Positions 40,441 through 53,700 of a stretch of 64,000 nt of DNA are shown here, one piece after another; the first letter of the stretch is position 1, and every line of letters starts with the position of its first letter. The notes beneath the pieces are model-generated. The model ran no database searches. It was not told the DNA's origin and worked only from the letters and a program-made list of their open reading frames with translations. Both the position numbers and the translations under genes were made by a program. Origin of the DNA: Diabrotica undecimpunctata (taxonomy: Eukaryota > Arthropoda > Insecta > Coleoptera > Chrysomelidae); contig NC_092809.1 of NCBI RefSeq assembly GCF_040954645.1, forward strand, positions 83,538,389-83,602,388, written 5' to 3'.

Positions 40441-40959
40441 TTTAGTTCCTCCCTTTTTTTTTAATATACTATAGAAGTCTCAAGTACAGGTCTCATTGGT
40501 ACAGGTAATTGTAAAAGATGCATAAGGTATTTAGACATCGTTTTTTGTAAATTGAATGTTTTAGATTTTCAGATGTATAAACTTGACGTGAATTAATTTG
40601 GACTCGTTTAGTTTAGGCTCTAATAGGTATACTATTTGTAGGTTAAACTCCCATGGTATACTTTAGCAAAGGCCTAAGCAATGTCAAAAAAGACTAGCAC
40701 AATTTTTTTTTCTAAAACGTATTTCTCAACAAGTTTCTCACTTAGTTATATCGATAATTCTGTATATTCAATTAATCATGAGATACTTTTTATCTCTGAA
40801 TAAAAATTATCGGTTTGGAATCAGCTCCTTTTTTTATTATTGGTTTCATTAACTTATATAAATAAATATAACCTGATTTAAAGTAAAGCTGAAGTTGGTT
40901 TTTAAATGCACACTTTAATACTCTGTTTTTGTTTGCCTTATTTTTAGACCTTTTGCTCA
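40441..40959. other. Unassigned AT-rich spacer
   Basis: Nothing recognised apart from AT-rich sequence. The right part may hold the 3' end of the LINE at 40960-42100. Confidence 0.35.
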
Positions 40960-42100
40960 AGCGCCCATCTCCATTGTCTCAATCATTAATTCAATTATCT
41001 CTCCTTATCTCTTACTAACACCACATCGTTAGCATACATAAGGCACCAAGGAATATCTCCTTGACATGTTTTCGTTAATTTTTCCAACACTAATTAGAAG
41101 AGATAAGGGATTAGCACTGACCACTGATGCAATACTATTCTCAAATGAAATTTATCAGTCTTACCCTCACTTGTTCTAACATTAGTTTTCCATTACTTGC
41201 CTTATGATAAAAATTGCATCCGTTGTTGATTTGCCTTGCATAAATTTAAACTGAATATTTCTGTTTCTTCCTGTATCCTACTATCAATTATTCTCTCCCA
41301 TAGTTTCATGGTGTTACAGAGTAGTTTTAGGGCTCTATAGTTTGTACAGAGTTTATTATCTACTTTGTTTTTGTATACAGGTACTAGAATGCTACTTCTC
41401 CATTCATCCGGTATTCGCCTAACTTTCAAAATTCTATTAAATAGTCCTGTTAGCCAACTTGTTCCTGATTTTCCTAATGCTGATCATATATATCCAGGGA
41501 TGCCATCAGGACCTATGCCTTTTCTTTTTTCATCTTATGTAGCTCTTAAATTACTTCCGCGGTCGTCATTTTCGGCACCATTGCTATTACTGTCTCTGTT
41601 GCCTCTATAGATGCTTTCTCAAACTCTTAGTTTAATTGGTCGTTAAAGAACTCCTTGTAGCTATTTTTTACATCCTTTCCTTGCATAAATAGTTTAATGT
41701 ATTTATTTCGTATACATTTAATCTGATTAAAATCTTTGGTTTTCTTTGCTCCACTTTTAGCAATTTTGTATATGTTTTTTTCTTAGTACTCAGTTCATTG
41801 TACAGCGTTTCATGCGCTGCTACCTTAGATTGTGCTACCGCACATTTGCTTCCTCTTTAACTATTTGATACTTTTGATAATCTTATTCTGATATTTTTTC
41901 TTGTCCCTCCTTATATAATCTTCTCTTGTCTTTTATATTGTCTTAAACATCGTCTGACTATCTATATTTACCAATTTTTAAGTCAATTTTCTGAGATTTT
42001 TTCAAGTATTTTAGTTACACCCTCTTTAATAATTTTTGACACATTTCTCCAAATTTCATTATGACCTTTTTCCATATTCCAACACATTCTTTTTTTATTT
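40960..42100 (-). pseudogene. LINE reverse transcriptase, decayed
   Basis: The clearest part, 41429-41202 (minus), reads VRRIPDEWRSSILVPVYKNK then CTNYRALKLLCNTMKLWERI, the standard start of a non-LTR RT. Upstream on the same strand are blocks like KSGTSWLTGLFNRILK and a helix-rich lead-in (AVAQSKVAAHETLYNELSTK) that precedes RT in RTE/BovB-like proteins. Downstream the catalytic half is barely readable. Stops are frequent. Confidence 0.75.
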
Positions 42101-42104
42101 CTAA

Positions 42105-42531
42105 AAAAAGGGGTTAGTCTTTGTATGTGGGTATATTTTATTTTATAAAAACCCTTAAAAGGGCAACATTACAAGCACGAACGTTTTCGGAACAACTGTT
42201 CCATCATCAGGTTAAAATGCAGGTTAACATGCCTGAGCCACCAAAATATTTGGGTAAAAACCCTTTAAATTGAAAAATGTTACCGAAGAATGTACATGAT
42301 GTTTATAATATTATATGATGTTTAATATTTTAATTAGATTTTACTTCAGGTAACATACACCCATGCTTAAGTGAGTTCCAGTGTCCGGAGAGTAAACCTC
42401 TTCAAACGGACTACGGTTGGCAACTGAGTTGATGGAACAGTTGTTCCGAAAACGTTCGTGCTTGTAATGTTGCCCTTTTAAGGGTTTTTATAAAATAAAA
42501 TATACCCACATACAAAGACTAACCTCTTTTG
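42105..42531. repeat. Fold-back element 3: ~100-bp arms, 225-bp loop
   Basis: The left arm (42105-42205) and right arm (42431-42531) are near-perfect inverse copies carrying CGAACGTTTTCGGAACAACT. The loop (42206-42430) has no coding capacity. Arms and loop together look like a non-autonomous hairpin element. Confidence 0.9.
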
Positions 42532-42834
42532 TTATACGTGGTATACAGCCAGCTACAGGAATTATTTTCCTTGTGGATTTTTTTATTTCTGTTTTAAATT
42601 GAACTACTTTGTCGCTTGTTAACGTCAATTAATTGTTTTTGTGACTCTTCTCGATATTTTGGTTTTATTTCATATTTTACTTGTATATCTAGTACCAGCA
42701 CTTTATGCTGTTGGCTTACAGTTTCACTAATTATTATTTTAGAGTCTTTACATAAGGGATTGGCTTACGATCCATATTTGGAATTGATTTTGTCTGCTTT
42801 TAAATTGGATAAGTTGGCTTTCTCTTTTCTAAAA

Positions 42835-42879
42835 GCATGTACTAACAGTGGACTAGGTATGGCCACTGTTAGTACATGC
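42835..42879. repeat. Perfect 17-bp hairpin
   Basis: GCATGTACTAACAGTGG (42835-42851) and its exact complement (42863-42879) are separated by 11 bases. It lies just left of RepX copy 2. No transcription signal ties it to an RNA gene. Confidence 0.8.
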
Positions 42880-42904
42880 TACTGCTAATTCCAGCATATT
42901 ATCT

Positions 42905-43262
42905 GCCATATTATTTGCTGCTAATAGCATTCTAATATTTCATCTATAGATTAAATCCGTATAACAAATAGATATTTTTCACTTTCTCGGAGTAATAATA
43001 TTCTAACATAAAAAATCCTATTAAATTGCCAAAACCTTCCTTGCATATTTTATTCACTTATAAGGGACAGCAGCAATATTAGTACCATAATAAGGGTATA
43101 GTCCTGGACTGGCTAATCGTTGGATAATAGGAAGCATGAGTGTAGCAGTTTTAATGTTTTCGGGACTGCTACCTGGTATGGAGGAGCAGAGATATCAGTA
43201 CCAAGTTATTGCATATATGAATTGTTGCTTGAACTTTATTATTATTAAACAGCACTATATAA
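42905..43262 (+). repeat. Dispersed repeat (RepX), copy 2
   Basis: Colinear with 40085-40440 and inverse to 62452-62812. It extends slightly further right into TTGTTGCTTGAACTTTATTA, which copy 3 also has, so the true right end of the repeat is near 43262. Confidence 0.85.
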
Positions 43263-43599
43263 ACAGCACTATATTCTATAACACAATAAACACTGTTATA
43301 AAACAGTCGAATAATATACAGATTCTCAATTCAAATATTCAAAAAATTAAAGAACAGCTTACTAAAATAGAAATCGCCTATTTAAAATGCAATCCATTAA
43401 TGGCCCAAAGTACCAAGCACTTGTAGCATATGGTAATGATATTGATCTCATAAGAAACTCTCTCCCGTCTGCGACATCTTCAACAAAGTGAAGAGAACAC
43501 GAAAAATGTTTTACTTAAAATCAACAAAATGAAAAACAAATACAAGCGAATCAACAGAAGAGAGCAATTCAATCTAGATTGTGAATAAAACAAGTGATG

Positions 43600-43745
43600 T
43601 TTTTATCTAAGGGGACGTCATAGAATTTTTGGAGAAATTTTCTCTAATTTAATATGTCGTAAGCGGCATTTCGATTGACAAATACTACCCCTAATACCTG
43701 ATATCTTTCGTACCCGTTGTTGATTTTAGCAACAACGGGTACGTT
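43600..43745 (-). pseudogene. LINE RT scrap ending in a short palindrome
   Basis: The minus strand reads NGYERYQVLGVVFVNRNAAY followed by DILN, the motif A region seen also in the LINE at 31890-32765. At 43711-43745 a 15-bp inverted repeat (CGTACCCGTTGTTGA and its complement) marks one edge. Confidence 0.6.
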
Positions 43746-44292
43746 ATTACATACTTTATAAGTATTACGAATAAAAATAAATAAGCAAGAAGAATGTAAG
43801 TGTACTATATTTAAACCAAGTGACAGAAAAAAGAATATTATACATACATGTACTTCTAAATTAAAAATTATATGCCTGACAACGCAAGATACAAAAAACA
43901 ATGATTTAACATTGAAAACAATGATAGCTTGCACAAGCGACAAAGTATTTAAAACGATAAGGCCGAACATATTATATGTAATTGTAATAGATATGTTGGC
44001 TAAAATTATACCATAAGACACCGAAATATTATATCTATGTGTTTATGTGTATCTAAAGTATAGTAGTATATTGAATTCCCTACATTAAAAAATCGAAATA
44101 TTTAAATTAGACAGTAAAAAATTATAATTTTAAGATTGATTTATAAATTATTATAATTTAAATTTTACTGCTTGATGAAACAAATATTGTAAGTCATACA
44201 CTATAGCAATCGAAACATCGGAAAGTACATTTATAATATAATAAATATTTCAGTGCCAATGTATTAAAAAAAATTCTAGTACATAAACATGG
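43746..44292. other. Unassigned AT-rich spacer
   Basis: No gene or repeat boundary recognised. Confidence 0.35.
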
Positions 44293-44714
44293 ACACTTGC
44301 CTATTCAAAGTTTATAATAGACACTAATTTCAGTTTATCTATAATTAAAGCAAGTAATATAAATTATAATTATTAAAATATTTAACTACATTAACCAAGT
44401 ACGTATTTGTGAAATTTCTCGATGACTAAATTGATTGATATTTAAATAAATTTGAAGTTCCAAAACGTACCTGCTGTAAAATTTAAAAATCTACGACTAA
44501 TCAAATTATTGGCAACATCGGAGGAGTTTAGTTGGGTACGCAAAGAAATGTATACGGATCCCAAAAGTGTTTTAACGTATTACAGAGTCCACTTAATCCG
44601 ACGTGTTGGTCGGAGTCCACATAAAGCGCTACCCAGATAATAATATACACGGTGTATATTCGCCTGGAGTTAGTATAATACCGTTTTAGTACGGAGCTCT
44701 CATTAACCGCTAGA

Positions 44715-44717
<3 letters not shown>
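44293..44717 (+). repeat. Dispersed repeat (RepY), copy 1
   Basis: It matches 59540-59965 in inverted orientation, including AACCGCTAGATC at the end that touches a TA array in both copies. Both copies keep a 62-codon open frame (44452-44640 here) that differs at only three residues, but it starts at TTG and resembles no known protein, so I do not call it a gene. Confidence 0.85.

Positions 44718-44785
<68 letters not shown>
44718..44785. repeat. (TA)n microsatellite
   Basis: About 34 TA units joining RepY copy 1 to the left terminus of the mariner-like element. Confidence 0.93.
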
Positions 44786-44787
<2 letters not shown>

Positions 44788-45310
44788 AAATATACAAAGT
44801 GCGGCGTATCAAAGTTATATTTTTTCTTATAGAACACCCTGTATTTTATTGGATTTTCTAATTGTCTGCAAAAAATAAGGTATAGTTTCATAAGACTTCC
44901 CTATTGTAAAACTTTAAACGAGGACTCATTCTTAATTTATTTAAGCAATTCTAATAAATACATCTAAATAGCTGGATATTGGTCGAATGTATTTCATGAT
45001 TACTTATTAAAAATTTGCTTACAGGGTGTTCAAAATTTGAAGTTTCATTATTGGATTATTCAATGTGTAATATAAGGCTTTTAAATAGAACATCCTGTAT
45101 ATTAATGAATTATTAAATTAAAAAAATTATTCTCTTTCGAATGATATAGGGATGTTCTATAACTAGGACTGATAGTTTTGCCGTAATTTAAAATTTTGGT
45201 TAACGGAAATCGATTTTAAATATTTATAATTGTTACTTTCGATTTTTAATCCCATCATATTGACATATTGTTATAAACGAAACCAGTGTAGTTGTAAATA
45301 CATTTTTTGT
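44786..45310 (+). repeat. Left long inverted repeat of the mariner-like element
   Basis: The reverse complement occurs at 47455-48034. Shared phrases include GCGTATCAAAGTTATATTTT, TATAGTTTCATAAGACTTC, AATAGCTGGATATTGGT and ACAGGGTGTTCAAAAT. Confidence 0.88.
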
Positions 45311-45794
45311 AAATAAACTAAAATTTTTATGTCTTTGGATTTGTATTCGTTGGGAATAGGATAATTAGTATTAAAATATGATAAAAAGAAATAAAAAAAA
45401 TTTGTTGAAAATATGATATTTTTTAGATTTTCTACGATTCATCAAGTGAAAGGCAACTGCACAAAGATTACATTTTTCAAAAATGACGTAGATATTAACG
45501 TTATGTTTAATTTTTTGTATTATTATAAGTATTAAAATAAGTTTAATATTTAAATAAAAATAAAACTGTAAAATATATGTATTTCGTTGAATTCGTAACA
45601 ATAATAATAATAATAATAAGATGTACCTACAACTTCTTACATGCTTACGAGCACACACTCTTTTATTGAAAACAATTAAATACATACCAAAACAGAAACA
45701 ATTTTAATAAAACAAATAATACAAAATAATACAAAAAGAATAATGAACATAAATAATATAAAATAATCAAAAACTTAGTATAAATAAAAAATGT

Positions 45795-46868
45795 TCAGGT
45801 ATGTAACAGATGTTCAAATTGCTTGCCATCTTGTGCAATACAACAAGCGATTCTATCTTCGAATGATTTACTTACTTTATTTGACATAGCAGGAGTTATT
45901 GAAGCAAACGCGTTTGTAATTCTTAATTTCATGTCATCTCTAGTAGTAGGAGGTGTAGCATATACAATATTTTGAATATAACCCCACTTAAAAAAATCCA
46001 TCTTGGTTAGTCCTGGTGACCTAGGGGGCCAATTATATGAACCACCTCTACCTATCCATCTGTTTGTAAATTGTCTGTTAAGGTAGTTCCTAATACTACG
46101 TGAGAAATGAGCAGGAGCTCCGTCCAACTGGAGCCACATTTTTATTCGTAGACTAAGTGGAAGGTTTTCAATCAGTTTCCAAAAATCTTGTTTTAAAAAA
46201 TTTAGGAAATTTGTCCCATTGAGATGTCTGTCAAAAAAATACGGGTCGATAACGTACTCGCCCATAATGCCGCCCCAAACATTAACACTCCATCGGTGTT
46301 GGCGATCAACAGTACGAAATAAATGTTTATTTTCTGTGTCATATTAATGAAAATTATGTCTATTTACTAGACCATTATTATGAAAAGTCGATTCGTCTGT
46401 AAATAATACATTTCTAAAAAAATCAGGATCTACTCCAACTTTATCTAAAGTCCATAAACAAAAATTTAAACGGTTACCATAATCTTGTTTTGTCCAATGC
46501 TAGTGAAGTTGAATGTGATACGGATGAAAGTGGTTGGTCTTAAGTATTCTACATAAACTAGTTTGTTTAATTTCTAATTCACCCGAAATTTTTCTTGTAC
46601 TAATATTTGGGATTTTCGTAACAGAAAGCAAGACATAAGTTCGTTAACTTTGTCACAAATAACTGGTTTATTTTTGTTTACCTTTTCGTATGCAACATTA
46701 CCAGTAGCACGGAATATATTCAGCAATCTCCCAAAAACTTTCTTGTGTTGGTGTCTTCTGTCAGGATACTTTTAAGCATAAACTTTAGAAGCTAAGAGAC
46801 AATTTTTCAAACATCCTCCAATGCAAAGTACCATAATAACTCTTTCATGGATAGCGTAATTCTTCATT
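45795..46868 (-). pseudogene. Mariner-like transposase with DUF4817-type N-terminus
   Basis: A likely start is the ATG 46868-46866. The N-terminus (MKNYAIHERVIMVLCIGGCL.. KYPDRRHQHKKVFGRLLNIF) resembles the DUF4817 helix-turn-helix of insect mariner-like transposases. The middle has stops and shifts; then VLFTDESTF supplies the first Asp. A stop follows near 46343. An intact 156-codon run (46265-45795) carries WLQLDGAPAHFSR (second Asp) and WPPRSPGLTKMDFFKWGYIQ (third Asp region), ending with a normal C-terminus. It is non-functional as it stands. Confidence 0.88.
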
Positions 46869-47454
46869 TTTAGGAATAATGAAAGATAAATATTACACAC
46901 AAATGTTTATATTTTGACAATTACCAGACCGTAATGTCAGAAAATAACATTAACTAACTATATCTTTTGTTTTAAAATAAATATACCCATGAAGAGTTCA
47001 TATAATTGTAAATTACGCAAAAACTATGAGACTTAAGTGTAGGACATCTTTATACCATTCAAAAGAGGAAACTTTTTTTAGTATTACGTGTTTGGGACTT
47101 TTCATTTTGTATAATATAGGATTTTTAGGTCAGTCTTGCAACAGTGTGTAGTTGCAACCTGTAAGACTAATGGACTCGCCCGAGTAGCAATGTACATGTA
47201 CAAGGGGAGTGAGTTTGTAGAGAGAAGTTGTTATAATGGCGGAAATAACATAGCATTGTAAATTGTTTGGTTAAATAAAAAGTTGGAAATATCAGTTGGG
47301 ATATTAATTTTGGCAAAGAAAACCTACGTTAAGAAAAGTTAAAGTTCTTATTAATTAATTTTTCTTGTAGTAAGTTGTGGTTTATTTTGTATTATTTGTT
47401 TTATTAAATTTTTTTCTGATTCGTTGTGCACCAGCAAATAAAAGTATAAAGTAT

Positions 47455-48034
47455 ATACATTTGTTTACAACTACATTGGTATCATTTATAACAAATATGT
47501 CAAAATGATGGGTTTAAAAATCGAGAAAACTATAAATATTTTGAAATCGAAAAGAAAATTTTAAATTACGCAAAATCTATCACTCCTGGTTATAGGACAT
47601 CCATATATCATTCGAAAGTGGAAAATTTTCTTAACATAATAATTTATTAATATACAGGGTGTGATATTTAAAATAAGACTTATATTACACAATGAATAAT
47701 CCAATAATGAAACTACACATTTTGAACACCCTGTAAATAAATGTTAAATAATTAATCATGAAATACATTTAACCAATATCCAGCTATTTATAGGCATAAC
47801 GAATTTTATTAGAATTTCTTAAATAAGTTAGGAATGAGTCTTCGTTTAAAGCTTTACATTTTAAGAATATTCCACATAATTCAGAAGACTCTGTACACAG
47901 GTATAGCGAAGTCTTATGAAACTATACCTAATTTTTTGCTGATAATTAGAAAATGTAATAAAATATAGGCTGTCCCATAAGAAAAAATATAACTTTGATA
48001 CGCAGCACTTTATTGGGACGCCCTGTATATTTCA
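47455..48034 (-). repeat. Right long inverted repeat of the mariner-like element
   Basis: The inverse partner of 44786-45310. It ends with a CAGGGCGTCCCAATAAAGTG tip read on the minus strand, of which the left copy keeps only part. Confidence 0.88.
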
Positions 48035-49950
48035 AAATAATTTTAAAATGGAGCCCTTATTAACCTTCAAACTATAAATTTAAAATTTTTTCAAAATCTT
48101 TTACCGTTTCGCTGTAATCTTTCGTCCCGTTAGTGGGGACTCACCCTGTATATATATATTCTGAATCTACCAATTTTATTCCTGTCAGTGCTTAGTTCAC
48201 TTGTTTTTTTACATAGATAGAAATAAACACATGATAATATTGTATATCTATTTGTGCTTAAAAAGGGATAAAAATTAATCACATTAATAAACTTTCAATA
48301 AAAATATCCCTAAACTAAGAAAACTGATGACCAGTATATTAAAATATTCACATAAAAACTAATGGTACAAAACTTTGTTAGCTATGAGTAAAAGGCTTTT
48401 TATCAAATAAAGTCACCAGCTAGTATCACCTGATTTTTATTCTGCAGTGTAATTTTGATCATCGTCGCCGGCGTTTGGTCATTTCGGTAGTAAACAACGG
48501 TTTGTGCTGGAAATTTTTGTCGTTTTTATATTTAGAATATGAGGGATAAATATGAGAATATTTCTTTAATATTAATAGTTTTAAACATGCTAAAAATATT
48601 CCAAAACTTAGAAAAGTTTTAACCACGTACATACGTTTCTTTGTAGTCGTTTAGTACTTTTTTATTATACAATAATTGTAAATTATTGAGTTTATTGCTT
48701 ATAAATTAATGTAAGAATATACATACTGGGGATGTGTGGTATTTGTTGAATACGAAGATAATGATTTTCTTGGTTATGAAGTTCTGTGGATTGAAGCTGT
48801 TCCAGTTTCGACAATAATTCTTCAGGCGAATTGGTAAATATTTATTAATTAGGTATTTATATAAAAGCATCTATCAGTTTTTATATTAAAGCATCTGTCA
48901 AGTTTTATAACATGCATCTATACTCATAGTCTTATACATTTACTTTTCTATATACCTAGTTTTATGTTAACCCTTTAAGTAATTTTACGAAAAAAATGTA
49001 CTTAGACCAAAGCTAAAGACTTAAAATTAGTTAAAGGTATTTTCTTTGCCGGATTTTTAATAACACATATTAATAAAAGCATTGTTAATTTATTATTTAA
49101 ATGTATGTTTGCTGTATCTTCACTTTAACCTTTTGTATTAAAACATATTAAATCCTCATAGAGTAAAATTAATTTTATTTTGTTTCTTTTTGCAGTACAA
49201 ATGGTACAATGTCGCCGGTGAGTAAGGGAATGAGTCAGGGGTTTTATATTTCTAATATAAGCTTTTTATGTACCGTTTACTTAAAAATTTTTCCATTTAA
49301 ATACCATGTTGCCCATATTAAGGTATGTAACAATTGGTACTTACCTAATCGTATCCGACAAAAAGGTTTCGCATCTGTATAATTACAGTATGCATCATTT
49401 GATGTTTACTCCCAAAATATTCAGTTGCTATAACCTTCGATAATTACCTGTATTGGTTTTTTGCTTTGAAATTTCGTTTTTACCGATAAAAATCGAACAG
49501 GATGCATATACATGTAGAGTTCAGTTCACGACTGGCACCCTGTTTCAACCAAACGCTCTACTTATTTCTTCGGAAATGCTTCTGCAGTTTGTACATAATT
49601 ATGTCTGGACCAGTTACTTTTAAAGAGCATACTCTTTTGGTTGTTATTCTTTACCTAATTCACATGTTAGTTTTTTTATCCGTTAAAGTTATTCCTAAAA
49701 TTTTTCTTTGTGTAAGTCTCTGGTGTGTTTATAGTTTAGTTTATGTCTTTTGATCCAACACCTGTGTTTCAGAGCCTTATGTGGTGACTGGTAATATACA
49801 TTCAATCTAGGTCTTTGTTTTTAACTTTACAGAAATTCTCATTTTTAGAAGAATATATTTTGTTTAATTCACCATATTATGCTGCCTTACTTAATCCTTC
49901 TACTGATTTCACAATCTTCCTTTTGTATTTCTGTAGTGATTGATTGATTG
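48035..49950. other. Unassigned 1.9-kb AT-rich segment
   Basis: No product recognised on either strand. The 83-codon frame at 49502-49753 (plus) is hydrophobic (two possible membrane stretches) but has no family resemblance and no second copy here. Confidence 0.35.
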
Positions 49951-49956
49951 ATATGT

Positions 49957-50023
<67 letters not shown>
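49951..50023. repeat. (TA)n microsatellite, left border of copy B
   Basis: About 35 TA units ending in TAATA just before CATCCCGCTATCC. It corresponds to the array left of copy A. Confidence 0.93.
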
Positions 50024-50026
<3 letters not shown>

Positions 50027-51181
50027 CATCCCGCTATCCTTTAGAACTCTTTTCACGTTGCAGTAATTTAGCATCACCAAGAATTGCTATCATTTTCTAT
50101 TTATAAATTGTGTATGTTCGTTTAGGGCACCTTTGTAGGCTTGGCACTGTTGTCGGTTTTTTAATATTCCGATTTTTTTTATATATTTAATTTTTACATC
50201 AAACCTACGTTTTAACATCGAGCGGTAAAATCACTGTATTTGGCATCATTTTAGAGCCAGTAGATGTTGCCGGTATTAATCCTTAAAATAATATTTTAGA
50301 TACCTAAATATCGATCGGTTGTTTGGGTCAAGTTCGAATAACGACATTGAAACTACCTGCTCACAAGTTGCAGTCTCAACAGGTTTTTTTCTTCGTTTAG
50401 ATGTTATATTTATTTAACCTAGATATTTTTGCCCAGAGAATCGTGTAGGGGAATATTTTACATAAATTTTAATTTACAACCTGTTTAGTCGAAGCTATCG
50501 ATGAATAGTTTGAGATAAATATTATGGTTTTATGGGATTAAGGCCTTTATTATTGGTTGTGATTCTGATAATGTTTGAAATTTTGATTTCCATTCCGGAA
50601 ATCGTTCTCAAACAACGTTTTTCTGTACAAAATGTGTATACACATGTTTACATAATTAGTACAATAAACAAAGCTATTGTAAAATAATAGTGGAAATCAA
50701 AACGTTAAATATTAGTTAATTAAAAATGTAATTTTCATCTCAATAACGACCAATAATTGTGGCTTAATCACATAAAAAAATAATATTTGACTTTGACCAT
50801 GCCATAAGAAAGTAGTTCACGGAACCTCGCTAAATAATTTAAAAAAATCTTATACAGAAATTTAAATTCTAAATAGTATGAGGGGTAGCTGACGAAAAAT
50901 TCGTAAAGACGTACAGTTGATTTTGCTTTGATTTTTTAAACAATCTTAAAAGGCAAAAAAAAATAATTTTTTGCTTATAAAACGTTTTGTATACATTCTA
51001 AAGAAAAATAATTCAAATAATAGTTGTAGACCATAAAAAGTTTTTTATGTAAAGAAATACCAAATTTAAATACATAAATAATTGATATAATTCCAAAAAA
51101 CCGTAAACTCTATGATATTATGTTTGTAGTAATTTATAAATAATGTTAATAACTTTGTTTTTGGCCTAACGACAGGCAATT

Positions 51182-51370
51182 ATGGCAATTGATGAGTTAT
51201 TAAAGTGTGCTAAATATCAAGCAGATCAAAAAATATTTTACAATTTATTCAATTTGTTTATGACAGAAAGCGATTATTTAAACAACTGTACTTGTCCAAA
51301 CAGTATGACTCTAGAAGTATTTTGTAACTTGCAATCGATTCTTTTCGCTTTTGGTTTTAGGGTATATTAA
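51182..51370 (+). other. Conserved short open frame in repeat copy B, unknown
   Basis: 62 codons starting MAIDELLKCAKYQADQKIFY, the counterpart of 15890 in copy A. The copies agree to NCTCPNS and then differ by indels in TATGACT...AAGTATTTTG. One copy must have shifted frame, so at most one retains the original C-terminus. Confidence 0.3.
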
Positions 51371-51479
51371 AAAAACTTTAACATATTAATAAATTTTTTA
51401 TTAAAAACCAGTTTGAATAGGGGACTTTTTAGTTTTTAGACCACTTCACGTTTTTTCAGTTTCTTTGACAAGTGAGGAT

Positions 51480-51856
51480 TATCTATTCGCTTATTTCTTA
51501 ATATGGGCTATGAGCAATTATCTAGTCAAGTCAACACTATTATAGAAGTTACCCATACTTTTTTAGTAGTCATTCAGACGGTTCATCTTAATTGTCCCCA
51601 TATGGAACATAAGTCCGAGAAAAGTCTTAAATTCTGTTTGTGTTGTTTCTTTCCAAAACGCAATCCTCGATTTTTCTGAACGACTTTGTGCAAATGTTTC
51701 GTCAGAGTCAATCAGAGTCACTTCCACCATTCATTTAATCTACATCGTCCTCGCCAGATGCTTCTAACAATGATTGTAATTCAGCAGTGGTCAATCTACG
51801 TTTATATTCACATTTAGCTTTTTTAGATGTCGAAGGCATATTATTTACATCCATCT
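51480..51856 (-). pseudogene. piggyBac N-terminal piece (in copy B)
   Basis: Same piece as 16190-16540, with the serine-rich STSKK start and the LTTAELQSLLE segment readable. It is extended by a short duplication (AGTCAATCAG) near 51705 and further frameshifts. Confidence 0.7.
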
Positions 51857-52010
51857 TTTTATAAATACTATAACTCACTTTTACGGAGGTAATTAACAAT
51901 TAAAATGTTCTACTAAAACTATCAACTTACGACTTCCAATACTATAAGGCCACTTGAGGTATAATACGTTTTTACTCAATAATAATTCCTGTATAAGTAA
52001 AATTGTTTTT

Positions 52011-52780
52011 TAATGTGCTCCATTGAAGCACACTAGACATATTCCAGTTTTGCCATCACATTCTTCAGAGTATGTTTTAACTTTTTTAACTTTTCTATCG
52101 TCCTTTCTACTAGTCATGCTTCTTCTTAAAATTTTGTTACATCTTGTACACTTTCTTCTCTTTGTATTATCTACATCGCTTTGCCTGAGATGGTATTTTT
52201 GGGTGTAACTGTTCGTGAGGGTTACAACATTTCTTTATTTGCAAATGCCTTCGCGAACTCCAGTCTGAACTCAAGGATAGGTTGTCGCTTTTTTACGTTT
52301 TCTTTTATTTAGCAACTAAGCATTTACTACTGCGGTATTAAATGCGGTATTAAATATTAATTCCACTGCCACTTTCCGGTACCACTTCAGAATTTTACGT
52401 ATTGGGCTTTGGTAAGAAGCCACTTAATCACTAAAATCAACACTCTTTTTCACCAAGTTATAATCGAGAATAGTTTGTGGTTTTAGTACTTGTGTATAAT
52501 TTTTCTTTTCATCTGATTAAACCAAGATATAACTATTATGTTTAAATGTTGTAAGGATTAAAACTGGTCTTTTGTCGACCCATTTTATTACTTGTAAAAT
52601 CAATAATGGGGTTAAGTTTCATCGTGAGTAACTGGTTGCAATTTTTTTAATCGAGATTTTGGTTTTACATGTTTTTATAGTAAAACATCTGCACATGAAT
52701 AATTCGTTTCTTGAACAATGATTTCAATTCATCGACCAATAGTCTAAAATAAGGTTTTATTACGTCGTCCGGAATATTAT
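52011..52780 (-). pseudogene. piggyBac C-terminal piece (in copy B)
   Basis: Same piece as 16697-17480, again upstream of the N-terminal piece on the minus strand. The cysteine-rich tail and the LVKKSVDFSD-type block are recognisable in spite of extra indels. Confidence 0.72.
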
Positions 52781-53479
52781 AAACTGGTTCTTTTTCACAA
52801 ATATATTGGAAATATGGTTTACATTCTATATTTAGAAAAATCTTTTACTGCAACTCTTGTTCCCATAAGACCGTATGTTATAAATAAATATATTCCTATA
52901 AGAATTATCTTGAAAGATGAAAAAAATACAATAAAAAAGTGCAATATTAAGTGTTATTTAAAAAATAAGTCATTCACGGGCGTACAGTTAAAAACAAAAG
53001 TTTTCAGTGTTCTATTGCTTGATTATTATTATCTGGTATTCTGAAAATGTTGACATTTTTTCCTGGTCTGATCTCCCTCAACTAACGTCATCTTTCTTAA
53101 TTGGTGGGTTGTATTGATCAGGTCTCTTTAAGTGTTTTGTTGCTATCCATAGTGAATGATCTTCTTTAGACAATGTACTAATGTAGTGTTCAAATGTGGC
53201 ATTGCGTACATCATGTAGCGCTCATCTTAATTGTCTGATTATCTACCTCTTGCTCTTTATTTTTCGACTATTAGTTGTATAATATAATTCGGAGTGTTAT
53301 TTGTCTTTTCTTGATTTGGAATTGTTAATCGTGTAGCTCCATATGAAATAGTAGGAGATGAAAACGGCAGCATATTCATCCATAAAAAAAAGGAAACGCG
53401 ATAAAGATATCTGAAACAACTGTTTTATGTTATAAGAGATGAAATAGTCCGAAATTACCAAAACAGGTGAACAGGGCAC

Positions 53480-53700
53480 TATAAAGAGGAAGTAAAATTA
53501 GCTATGAAACAGTTTGAATGAGAAAAAGAAGTAAGCTTAGACCAAATACCAGCAGGAATTATTCAACTAAAGAAAAAAATTAAATCGATAACAATATTCA
53601 CTCCATTTACAGAAAAGGCGGTGACCCGCAATTATTTTAAGAACTTCTTTAATAGCCTCCAGTCAACAATTTCCTAACCATGTTTAAAAAGTGTACGGAA
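53480..53700 (+). pseudogene. LINE RT scrap (in copy B)
   Basis: Counterpart of 18360-18600, with EEVKLAMKQFE and LDQIPAGIIQL-like pieces in broken frames. Confidence 0.58.

Larger units (their letters stand above)
44786..48034 (-). mobile_element. Mariner-like DNA element with >500-bp inverted repeats, 3.25 kb
   Basis: The left end (44786-45310) and right end (47455-48034) are long diverged inverted repeats, starting GAAATATACA on each side. A broken transposase lies between them (45795-46868, minus). A third related block sits inside at about 46980-47110. The left tip has lost about 14 bases (CAGGGCGTCC.. on the right is missing). It could be a real long-TIR element, or two inverted copies of a short non-autonomous element that happen to flank a mariner. 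Confidence 0.72.
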
